From positions 1 to 29,957 of the forward strand of contig JBDRCC010000013.1 of NCBI GenBank assembly GCA_043822065.1: DNA of 29,957 nucleotides. The letters run 5' to 3'. A program made the translations under genes and the position numbers. Origin of the DNA: JBDRCC01 sp043822065 [NCBI: archaeon]. GTDB lineage: Archaea > Undinarchaeota > CAZHTU01. This document shows positions 16,480 through 23,085 of this stretch, in pieces. The notes under the pieces are model-generated. The model was not told the DNA's origin, did no database searches, and saw only the letters and a list, made by a program, of their open reading frames with translations. How positions within the stretch are numbered: position 1 is the first letter of the stretch; the number at the start of each line of letters is the position of its first letter.

Positions 16480-17909
16480 TTTAGGACGACATGCAGGCCT
16501 TTTCGGACTATGCGGACAAATGAGTGCGGGCGCCGGAGAGTCTCCCGCAGAACCTTGGATATCAGGATGGGATTCAGATAGAAGAGCTTTCCGTACTTCT
16601 TTTCGTAGAGGCTGCGGCGGAGGTAGGCGTCAAGGTCCATGGAGTGCATGAAGCCCTTGTCGAGGTCGTTCCCCACTAGCCCGGCATATTCTCTTGCACC
16701 TTCCCACCACGGGCGTTTAGCTTTGTTCTCCTTTTGGGCGAGCAGGTATAGCTGCGTGTTTGGATATGGAATGGCAAGGGTGAATCCGAAGCTTTCTGCA
16801 ATTTCAGTCTCCGCTAGGAAAGCTATTGAGTTTTCTATTGAACCCATCGTTTCGCCGGGCAAACCAAGCAGGAAAAATGCGTATGGCGTGATCCCTGAAT
16901 TTTTTGTTATTTTAAAGGCGTTTTTTGCCTGTTTAAGGGTTATGCCTTTTTTAGTCATGTCCAAAACGCGCTGGTCGCCGCTCTCGAGGCCGTAGTAGAT
17001 ATACTCGCAGCCGGCGGACTTCATTTTCCCAAGCAGTTCCTCGTCGACGCTCGTTACCCGGCACGTACATCCCCACCTGAGCTTCAATGGAGCGATGAGA
17101 TGGCATATCTCAATAGCCCGCTTTTTGTTTAGTACAAATTCAAGGTCGCCGAAGTAAAATGACTTGAGCCCGTATTCTTCCTTGAGCATTTTCAGCTCCT
17201 CGAAAACGGAGGACGGCTTTCTATAGCGGTAGCCTGAGCCGTAGAATGACTTGTAGCAGAAGGTGCACCGGAACGGGCAGCCCCGGCTCGAGAGGAGCCT
17301 GACAAAAGGCGTTGACTTTAGCATAGCGTCACCGTACAACTCCATCCGGAGGAGGTGATATGCCGGGCAGGGGAGGGAATTGATATCCCGTATGAGGGGG
17401 CGCTCTGGATTATGGCGTATTTTCTTGCCGCGGAAGCTTAAGCCCTTTATGTTGTCAACGCGCTTGCCAGTATTTAAGGCAACCACCAGCTCTTTGATTG
17501 TCATCTCCGGCTCGTTTCGGACAATGTATTTTACTTGTGGAAACTTGCTAAAGAAGTACTCCGGTTCTGTAGTGGGGTGCGGGCCCATAAGGCAGACTGA
17601 CTTGAAGAGCCGTATGGTGTCCTCGACCGGCTTGATGTCGAGATAGGGGCACTGCCACCTGTCGAACGGGGCAGAGCTTATGACGATGAGGTCGGCGGAG
17701 GATTCTGTGACTTTTTTCTTTAGCTCATCGAGGCTTAGCCTCTCTGCATTTGCGTCGATTATGGAAACTGCATGCCCCTCCTTTTCGAGAATTGCCGCTG
17801 GGTAGGCTAGGTCGAGCGGGGGGACGACGCGGTTTGGAAAGACCAGGTTGACGTTAATCTTGTTTGCGTATGGGTACTCATATGCAGGGTTGATGAGGCA
17901 GACTCTCAT
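16476..17909 (-). CDS. B12-binding-domain radical SAM protein (4 of 4)
   Basis: The 477-residue product starts MRVCLINPAYEYPY. It has a cobalamin-type Rossmann domain of about 150 residues (VPPLDLAYPAAILEKEGHAV near 29-48, VCLMGPHPTTEPEYF near 105-119, YIVRNEPEMTIKEL near 128-141). Next is SSRGCPFRCTFCYKS with Cys211, Cys215 and Cys218. FGDLEFVLN and IYYGLESGDQRVLD follow, then a helical C-terminus of about 100 residues. Where the sisters have GEGE, this one has RNEPE (131-135), so the loop differs. No DxHxxG is apparent. It overlaps both neighbours by 4 bp (flippase upstream, GT39-type downstream), so it is firmly part of a glycan-export operon. Methylation or rearrangement of a lipid-linked sugar is a reasonable but unproven role. 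Confidence 0.9.
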   Translation of the reverse strand: MRVCLINPAYEYPYANKINVNLVFPNRVVPPLDLAYPAAILEKEGHAVSIIDANAERLSLDELKKKVTESSADLIVISSAPFDRWQCPYLDIKPVEDTIRLFKSVCLMGPHPTTEPEYFFSKFPQVKYIVRNEPEMTIKELVVALNTGKRVDNIKGLSFRGKKIRHNPERPLIRDINSLPCPAYHLLRMELYGDAMLKSTPFVRLLSSRGCPFRCTFCYKSFYGSGYRYRKPSSVFEELKMLKEEYGLKSFYFGDLEFVLNKKRAIEICHLIAPLKLRWGCTCRVTSVDEELLGKMKSAGCEYIYYGLESGDQRVLDMTKKGITLKQAKNAFKITKNSGITPYAFFLLGLPGETMGSIENSIAFLAETEIAESFGFTLAIPYPNTQLYLLAQKENKAKRPWWEGAREYAGLVGNDLDKGFMHSMDLDAYLRRSLYEKKYGKLFYLNPILISKVLRETLRRPHSFVRIVRKGLHVVLK

Positions 17910-19444
17910 TTGTACCCGCCCACCGCCTCTAGGTATTTTATCCCGATGGACATCAGCCTGCCGAAGGGCCCGAAGAAGGTGGAAATCTGCTTCAGTATCC
18001 GGATATCCTCCTCCTCAAAGCCGTGCAGGAGGGATAATGCGGTAAAGTAAACCAAGGCGCCGCTCCCCACTGAAAAAACAAGCCAGTAGGGCGAAACAAG
18101 GTTCCGCTGGAAGTAAAGGAATGCGCCCATCAGTGCGCTAGCTATCAGGGGCTTTGCAAATACGCCGCAGAGCCTAGCCTCCGTTGCGTGCGAAATGAGG
18201 GCGTACATAAGCAATACGCCCAGCAGGTTTGTGGCGATTAACGCAGAGGCCGCGCCATAGACGCCGTAGCGGGGAACGAGGTACAGGTTCAGCGCAAGGT
18301 TGAGTGCCAGCTGGATAAGGACTATTTTTGAAAGGGACCTGACTTTGCCTAAGCCTGCTATTGAGAAGGAGAAGACCTGGCTGAAGGAGTAAAGCACGCC
18401 GGAGATTGCGAGCATCCAGAGTATTTTTATCGTCACGTCATAGCTCCCTGTAAGTATTACGACTACGGCCTGGGTGGACATTACTGCAAGGTATACCGCT
18501 ATGGGGAAGTTGAATATGGACATGAACTTGCATATCCGCGTAAGGTTCTCGCGGACTGACTTCATGTCCTTCCTAAACTTGTGGGACGCCATCGTCGGGA
18601 AGATGACGTATATGAGCGCGAGCGGGATAAGAGACAGAAGCATGATGAATGAGATGCCGATGTTGTATGAGCCGACCTCGGCGTAATTCCTAAATCTGCT
18701 TAGGAAAAGGATGTCCGTCTTCGTTATGACGAACGCGAACACGCTGTTTATGAAGAAAAAGAAGCCGTAGTTCAGGAATTTCTTCAGGTAGGGCTCTGTG
18801 CGTTTCTTCTCTCCGAGATAGTCGGATAGGACCTTTTTGTGGAAGAAGTAGTAGGAGAACATAAGGGTCAGGAAAAAGCCCGCTATCATCGCGCCGAGCG
18901 CGCCCCAAACGCCGTAGCCGAGGATGACAAGGCCTATTGCGGCTGCCGTTTTGAGGAGTTCGCCGGATATTCTAGAGACAACGAGGTATCTAAACTCCCT
19001 AAACCCAGTAAAGGTGGAGAGGATGTAGTCCACAAGGGCTACTATGAGAACCATTGCGGCAACGGCATAGAGATACCTTGGGTCCGGGATACCAAAGTAA
19101 AGCGAGAGCGGTCCGGACGCGAGGACGATTATTGCGGCCAACAGGATTCCCATCACAGTTTTGATTATCCCGCCAGTGACTATGCAAGCCCTGACATCCG
19201 CGCTCTTCCCTTGGGCGAGGTTGCCTGCAATGAAATAAACTAGTGAGCCGTTGATGCCAAGATCGGATACCTTAGTAAAGATGAGGTGGAATGCCAGGAG
19301 GACTGCAAGTATCCCGTACTGCTCAGGGCCCAAAAGCCTTGCAAGGACTATGCCAAAAAGCACGCCGAGGAAGGTTATGACGACGGTCTGGGAAAACATA
19401 TACCCTGATTGCCTTATTCCCTCAGAAACCTTCACCCTAGTCAT
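17906..19444 (-). CDS. Wzx-like polysaccharide flippase (MOP superfamily)
   Basis: The 512-residue protein has about 12-14 hydrophobic helices and the N-terminal pattern of Wzx/RfbX-type transporters: FLGVLFGIVLARLLGPEQYGILAVLLAF near residues 24-51, followed by SDLGINGSLVYFIA. Such proteins move lipid-linked oligosaccharide units from the cytosolic to the outer face. It is the first gene of the long minus-strand run and overlaps the rSAM gene by ATGA. ATG 19444 lies about 26 bp from a TATATA box, and there is no ribosome binding site, so the mRNA is probably leaderless. With AglB and the glycosyltransferases in this window it gives a full build-flip-transfer route. Confidence 0.92.
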   Translation of the reverse strand: MTRVKVSEGIRQSGYMFSQTVVITFLGVLFGIVLARLLGPEQYGILAVLLAFHLIFTKVSDLGINGSLVYFIAGNLAQGKSADVRACIVTGGIIKTVMGILLAAIIVLASGPLSLYFGIPDPRYLYAVAAMVLIVALVDYILSTFTGFREFRYLVVSRISGELLKTAAAIGLVILGYGVWGALGAMIAGFFLTLMFSYYFFHKKVLSDYLGEKKRTEPYLKKFLNYGFFFFINSVFAFVITKTDILFLSRFRNYAEVGSYNIGISFIMLLSLIPLALIYVIFPTMASHKFRKDMKSVRENLTRICKFMSIFNFPIAVYLAVMSTQAVVVILTGSYDVTIKILWMLAISGVLYSFSQVFSFSIAGLGKVRSLSKIVLIQLALNLALNLYLVPRYGVYGAASALIATNLLGVLLMYALISHATEARLCGVFAKPLIASALMGAFLYFQRNLVSPYWLVFSVGSGALVYFTALSLLHGFEEEDIRILKQISTFFGPFGRLMSIGIKYLEAVGGYK

Positions 19445-19450
19445 CGACTT

Positions 19451-19473
19451 TTTATAGAATATCTCCGTATATA
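19451..19473. promoter_or_regulatory. Interpenetrating divergent TATA boxes in a 34-bp intergenic region
   Basis: The start codons at 19444 (minus, flippase) and 19479 (plus, GT2) are separated by only 34 bp. TTTATA at 19451-19456 is about 25 bp upstream of the plus ATG. TATATA at 19468-19473 is about 26 bp upstream of the minus ATG. Each box therefore lies between the other box and the other gene's start, so the two initiation complexes should not be able to sit together. Confidence 0.6.
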
Positions 19474-19478
19474 AGGGT

Positions 19479-20462
19479 ATGGACTTGTCCGTTGTTGTTT
19501 GCTGCTATAACAGCGAGAAGATAGTTGGAGACTGCCTGAAAGCCCTAAATAACCAGAGCTATCCAAAGGAAAAGTATGAGGTAATCGTAATTGACGACGG
19601 GTCAACTGACGGGACTTCTAAAATCGCAAGGGAGGCAGGCACAAGAGTAATTAAGAACAAGGTCAACATGGGGCTTGGCTATTCGCGCAAGCTGGGGATC
19701 AATATCGCCAGGGGAGACGTCATTGCGTTTACTGATGATGACTGCATCCCGGACAGAGATTGGATTAAAGAGCTCCTTGCTGGATACAAGAAAGGCATTG
19801 ACGGCGTAGGGGGCATGATTCTGCCGTATAGCCTTGATTCGATTTGGGAGATTTACGCGTATTATTCTAGAACTCCCCTTTACTCGCACTCGCCGTATCT
19901 GGGCGGGAGGCGGATATTCGAATACCTAAAAAGGTTTTTAGGCTTCAGGCTTAAGGCGGAGAACAGCCAGCGGATGGAATCCCTCATGGGGGCAAACTCA
20001 TCTTTTAGGAGGTCGACTCTCCAGTCAGTCGAAGGGACGAGCAAGGACCTTAGGAGAGGCGTTGACTGGGACCTGAACCTGAGGCTTAAGGAAAAAGACG
20101 CGAGGCTTGTTTACCTGGAAAAGCCGAAGGTGCGGCACAGGCACAGGCAGGGCGCAACGTCGTTTCTGAGGCACATTTCCGCCTACGGCGAGGCGTATGC
20201 GCGGCTGTCGAGGAAGCACGGCGGGCTGCCAATACCCTATCCGACGCCGCTTGTTTTATTGCTGCTTGCGGCAGCTGGGTATTTTTCCCTTGTCCCGCTC
20301 TATGCGTTTGCTGCGTTTCTGTTCCTGCGCGAGGTCCCGAATTGCGCGGCTGTGTTTGGGAAAGTAGGGAAGCTCAGGATTTTTGCCTTGTTCCCGGCAA
20401 TAGAGGTCCTGCGCGAAACAGTTTATGACTATGGAATACTAAAGGGCCTTCTCAAAGGATGA
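19479..20462 (+). CDS. GT2 family glycosyltransferase with C-terminal membrane segment
   Basis: The 327-residue product begins MDLSVVVCCYNSEKIV, a GT-A fold first strand. VIVIDDGSTDGT lies at 35-46, then ARGDVIAFTDDDCIPD at 77-92 with the DDD metal/nucleotide site at 86-88. GANSSFRRSTLQSV and a GVDWDLNLRLKEKDARLVY acceptor-side motif follow. A hydrophobic stretch at about 248-285 (LVLLLLAAAGYFSLVPLYAFAAFLFL) is one or two membrane helices that may anchor it at the cytosolic face. It likely transfers a sugar from a nucleotide donor to a lipid-linked chain. It has its own divergent promoter shared with the flippase. Donor and acceptor are not predictable from these motifs. Confidence 0.92.
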   Translation: MDLSVVVCCYNSEKIVGDCLKALNNQSYPKEKYEVIVIDDGSTDGTSKIAREAGTRVIKNKVNMGLGYSRKLGINIARGDVIAFTDDDCIPDRDWIKELLAGYKKGIDGVGGMILPYSLDSIWEIYAYYSRTPLYSHSPYLGGRRIFEYLKRFLGFRLKAENSQRMESLMGANSSFRRSTLQSVEGTSKDLRRGVDWDLNLRLKEKDARLVYLEKPKVRHRHRQGATSFLRHISAYGEAYARLSRKHGGLPIPYPTPLVLLLLAAAGYFSLVPLYAFAAFLFLREVPNCAAVFGKVGKLRIFALFPAIEVLRETVYDYGILKGLLKG

Positions 20463-20515
20463 GCCAACGCAGGGGCGCGGGTGAGCTGAAGGTAAAGGCG
20501 GCGCGGATGTGGCCG

Positions 20516-20641
20516 TCACGCCATATTTCGGAGAACATCCTCTATCCTGGGAATTGCCAGTATATTCTTAAGATTTGTCCCGGGAAGCGGCTTCCGGTTA
20601 GGCATATCCGCTTCAGTATCAATGGTTATTACTAGGCCCAT
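20516..20641 (-). pseudogene. Remnant of a polysaccharide deacetylase-like gene (5' end only)
   Basis: On the minus strand ATG 20641 opens a 41-codon frame beginning MGLVITIDTEADMPN and continuing TNLKNILAIPRIEDVLRNM to a TGA at 20516. The opening 'xVITIDTEAD' plus 'xNIxxIPRxxxxL' is how many polysaccharide-deacetylase (NodB-fold) proteins of glycan loci begin, the Asp being part of the metal site. The rest of the roughly 250-300-residue domain is missing. Shifting the frame by one base near the stop gives VTAT, the next expected strand, and then similarity is lost. This suggests an indel followed by deletion. A TATA box remains about 25 bp upstream of the ATG. Identification rests on about 40 residues, so it is moderate at best. 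Confidence 0.5.
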
Positions 20642-20662
20642 AAGCAAAGTTACTTTAAAGAA

Positions 20663-20671
20663 ATTTAAATA
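20663..20671. promoter_or_regulatory. Palindromic TATA box between the deacetylase remnant and the ATP-grasp gene
   Basis: ATTTAAAT (20663-20670) is self-complementary. It lies about 25 bp from the minus-strand ATG at 20641 and about 27 bp from a plus-strand ATG at 20694 (19 bp from the ATG at 20685). It can serve either direction. A second A/T box, CTTTAAAG at 20653-20660, sits 28 bp from ATG 20685. Confidence 0.5.
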
Positions 20672-20684
20672 GTTTGGTATATTA

Positions 20685-21269
20685 ATGGCTGGCATGAGAG
20701 TTCTCGTTACGGACGCCGGCCTGCGAGCAGGGTTGTCCGCCATCTGGAGCCTTGGCAGGGCTGGGGTCAAGGTTATTGCAGCTTCGGAGGACATCAACGC
20801 ACCTGGGCTGCAATCAAAGTATGCCTGGAAGCAGTTCGTATACGTTTCGCCCAAGGAGAACGTGAAGGGGTTTCAGGACGGCTTGTTAAGGTACGTAATG
20901 GGGGAAAAGCCGGATGTGGTCCTGCCAGTTACCGACCTGACGATACTACCCATACTCAAGATACGGCAGGAATTGGAGAAACATACGAAGCTTGCGGTGC
21001 CTGAGGGAAGGATACTCAAAAAAAGCCCGGACAAGCTGGAGAGCCTGGATATCGCGAAAAGGGGCGGATTAGCTGTTCCTAAGACATTCTTTCCACGAAA
21101 CATTTCTGAAGCGTACAGGGCGGCGGAGGGAATTAGGTATCCAGTCGCCCTGAAGCCGCGGTTTTCAAAGGAGATTGCAGACAATAAGGTTGTGCCGCAC
21201 GATGTCAGGTATGCAATGAACCGGGGCGAGCTGAGCGGGAAGTACATGATTGTCGGGGAGGTGCGCTGA
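20685..21269 (+). CDS. Truncated ATP-grasp protein (N-terminal half only)
   Basis: The 194-residue product begins MAGMRVLVTDAGLRAGLSA and matches the start of carbamoyl-phosphate-synthase-like/PylC-like ATP-grasp proteins. Residues 1-95 form the pre-ATP-grasp Rossmann domain (PDVVLPVTDLTI 76-87). ILKKSPDKL (110-118) and YPVALKPR (152-159), with the ATP-binding Lys157, then begin the ATP-grasp domain. The family is normally about 300-420 residues. This one stops at GKYMIVGEVR, just where the next beta strand should run on, so the metal-binding Glu/Asn residues and the acceptor site are missing. The end coincides with the ribosome binding site (GGAGGTG 21257-21263) of the next gene. It is likely a decayed gene. 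MRVLVTDAG at ATG 20694 is an alternative start with better TATA spacing. Confidence 0.7.
   Translation: MAGMRVLVTDAGLRAGLSAIWSLGRAGVKVIAASEDINAPGLQSKYAWKQFVYVSPKENVKGFQDGLLRYVMGEKPDVVLPVTDLTILPILKIRQELEKHTKLAVPEGRILKKSPDKLESLDIAKRGGLAVPKTFFPRNISEAYRAAEGIRYPVALKPRFSKEIADNKVVPHDVRYAMNRGELSGKYMIVGEVR
21257..21263 (+). promoter_or_regulatory. Strong ribosome binding site for the methyltransferase at 21269
   Basis: GGAGGTG lies five bases before ATG 21269, a near-perfect archaeal Shine-Dalgarno sequence. It fixes this start and shows that the methyltransferase is translated efficiently even though the upstream ATP-grasp frame is truncated. Confidence 0.7.
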
Positions 21270-21991
21270 TGGCTAAGAAGGAATACTGGGATAAAAAATG
21301 GGAGAAGGTTGACTTACGAAGGCAGATTGCAGACGCGGATAAGCACAGTATTGGAAGGGCGATAAGACTGTGTATGAAAAAGTACCTCGGCAAGGATATA
21401 CGACTTCTGGAAGCTGGCTGCGGGCTTGGGAAGTGGAACTTTTGGCTCGCAAGTGACGAACGGGTGAAAAAATCTGCCGGCGTAGACTTCTCAGATTCGG
21501 TAAGGATTGCGGAGAGGTACGCCAAGGAAAATTCTTATGACATAGACTTTCGCAAGGCAGACATAAGGAAGCTCCCTTTCAAGGATGCTGAATTCAACTT
21601 TGTCTTATGCTTAGGCGTCCTTGAACACTTTGAGGATCCTGTGGCGCCGCTGAAGGAGCTTAGGAGGGTACTGCAGAAGGATGGCGTGATATTCGTAAAC
21701 GTACTGAACAAGGGCGTTAACCGCTTCAGGAAAGAAAAGATTGAAGAGCATGAGGACCTCTATTCGCCAGAGGAGTTTGCAGCGGTTATGAAGCGCGCAG
21801 GTTTTGAGGTTCTCGACGCGTATTCCCTGGACTTTGCAGCATCCCTTTTCGAGTGGATAAAGCCGAAGGAGGACACTATGTTTAGGCCTTGGTGGTCATT
21901 GTCATATGCTGTGAAATTGCTTAGTTCCCATTTAAATCCCCTCTTTGACAGAAGGTATGGCTTATACAGCGTAGTGGTGGCGAAAAAATGA
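21269..21991 (+). CDS. Class I SAM-dependent methyltransferase (Methyltransf_11 type)
   Basis: The 240-residue protein starts MAKKEYWDKKWEKVD, a common opening for small-molecule methyltransferases of this type. Motif I is LLEAGCGLGKWNFWLA (46-61), with GVDFSDS as the acidic strand. DIRKLPFKDAEFNFVLCLGVLEHFED is the post-motif segment and ELRRVLQKDGVIFVNV is the motif III region. It is intact and canonical. It starts with ATG overlapping the TGA of the ATP-grasp fragment (TGATG) and ends in an ATGA overlap with the GT4 gene. It probably O-methylates a sugar or lipid-linked intermediate, judged only from neighbours. Confidence 0.92.
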   Translation: MAKKEYWDKKWEKVDLRRQIADADKHSIGRAIRLCMKKYLGKDIRLLEAGCGLGKWNFWLASDERVKKSAGVDFSDSVRIAERYAKENSYDIDFRKADIRKLPFKDAEFNFVLCLGVLEHFEDPVAPLKELRRVLQKDGVIFVNVLNKGVNRFRKEKIEEHEDLYSPEEFAAVMKRAGFEVLDAYSLDFAASLFEWIKPKEDTMFRPWWSLSYAVKLLSSHLNPLFDRRYGLYSVVVAKK

Positions 21992-23085
21992 TTACGTACG
22001 TAACGAGCAACTACCCGAACTCAGAGGAACCTACCAAGGGGATTTTCGTTTACGAAAGGATAAAACACGTAGTCAAGAAACACAAAGTAAGGATGGTCGC
22101 GGTTCTGCCGTTCCCCAAGGGAAAGAGAAAGAACATACACCCTGAAGTTGACACGGTCTTTATCCAGTACCTGCGGGTGCCTCTGCTATCCGGGCTCCTC
22201 TTCATTTTGAGGGTGCTGCTGCACCTTGCAGGAGAAAAGCAGGAGGGGCTGCTGCATGGGCATTTTCTTTACCCGGACGGGTTCTCGTGCTGCCTTGCAA
22301 AAAAGTTGGGGATAGTAAGGGGTCCGGTATTTGTTACCGCCCATGGCAGCGATCTGCGGCTTATGCCAAAAAACCCGGTCTGGAGATTTTTTATAAAAAA
22401 GACGCTCGAGTGGGCCGATGAAGTGATTGTCGTAAGCGAGGAGCTGAAAGAGCAGGTAATGCGCCTTGGCATAGATCGGAGGGTAAACGTCATACCAAAC
22501 TGCGTCGACACTGATTTGTTCAAGCCAGCAGATTCAAGGGCTTGCAGAAAAATTTTAAGGCTGCCGCAAAAAAGGAAAATCGTTCTCTTCGTGGGGCGGC
22601 TTGTCCCGACAAAGAATTTGGGGACTCTAATCAAAGCGATGGCGGAAGTAGACTGCGCAGTCCTAGCGGTCGCCGGCGACGGGAAGATGGGCGCAATGTG
22701 GAAAAACGAGGCAGACAGCGCAGGAATAGATGTGGTATTCGGGGGGGACGTGAAGCACGATGACATCCCCTGCTGGATTAATTCTGCAGACGTCGTAGTC
22801 CTGCCCTCCTTAAGTGAGGGGCTGCCGACCATCTTAGCGGAGGCGATTGCCTGCGGGAAAAGGATTGTTGCGAGCGACGTGGGCGGGGTCGGGGAAGTCC
22901 TGACGAGCGAAGAGATGGGGTATCTTGTCAAAGACCCCATGGACCACAAAGAGTTTGCCAGAAAGATAAACGACGTGCTGGATGAGAAAGCAGGTTATGA
23001 TTACCGCAAATACCTCAAGCGATTCTCGGGGGAGAGCTATCTCAGAGAGTACGAAAAGCTGTTGAAGGGGGTTAAAGCGACTTAA
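21988..23085 (+). CDS. GT4 family (GT-B fold) glycosyltransferase
   Basis: The 365-residue product begins MITYVTSNYPNSEEPTKGIF. Its GT4 features are HGHFLYPDGF (90-99), a TAHGSDLR loop (117-124), VNVIPNCVDTDLFKP (166-180), VLFVGRLVPTKN (199-210) and the C-terminal SLSEGLPTILAEAIACGKRIVAS. In that last block Glu277 and Glu285 form the EX7E pair that binds the nucleotide donor. The N- and C-terminal Rossmann halves are complete. It ends with a 14-bp overlap with the convergent GT4 gene. GT4 enzymes of this type extend lipid-linked glycans in the cytosol; the sugar used is not predictable. Confidence 0.94.
   Translation: MITYVTSNYPNSEEPTKGIFVYERIKHVVKKHKVRMVAVLPFPKGKRKNIHPEVDTVFIQYLRVPLLSGLLFILRVLLHLAGEKQEGLLHGHFLYPDGFSCCLAKKLGIVRGPVFVTAHGSDLRLMPKNPVWRFFIKKTLEWADEVIVVSEELKEQVMRLGIDRRVNVIPNCVDTDLFKPADSRACRKILRLPQKRKIVLFVGRLVPTKNLGTLIKAMAEVDCAVLAVAGDGKMGAMWKNEADSAGIDVVFGGDVKHDDIPCWINSADVVVLPSLSEGLPTILAEAIACGKRIVASDVGGVGEVLTSEEMGYLVKDPMDHKEFARKINDVLDEKAGYDYRKYLKRFSGESYLREYEKLLKGVKAT

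Noticed and set aside
20463-20684. tRNA or structured RNA gene in the 222-bp gap
   Set aside because: No cloverleaf, T-loop motif or strong GC stem was seen; the gap is explained by the deacetylase remnant and the TATA region.
20641-20854. Longer minus-strand frame extending to 20854
   Set aside because: Upstream of ATG 20641 the frame runs antisense through the ATP-grasp gene with no recognisable motif; only the part from 20641 resembles a deacetylase.
22269-22949. 226-codon minus-strand open frame
   Set aside because: Antisense shadow of the GT4 gene; the sense frame holds all GT4 motifs including EX7E.
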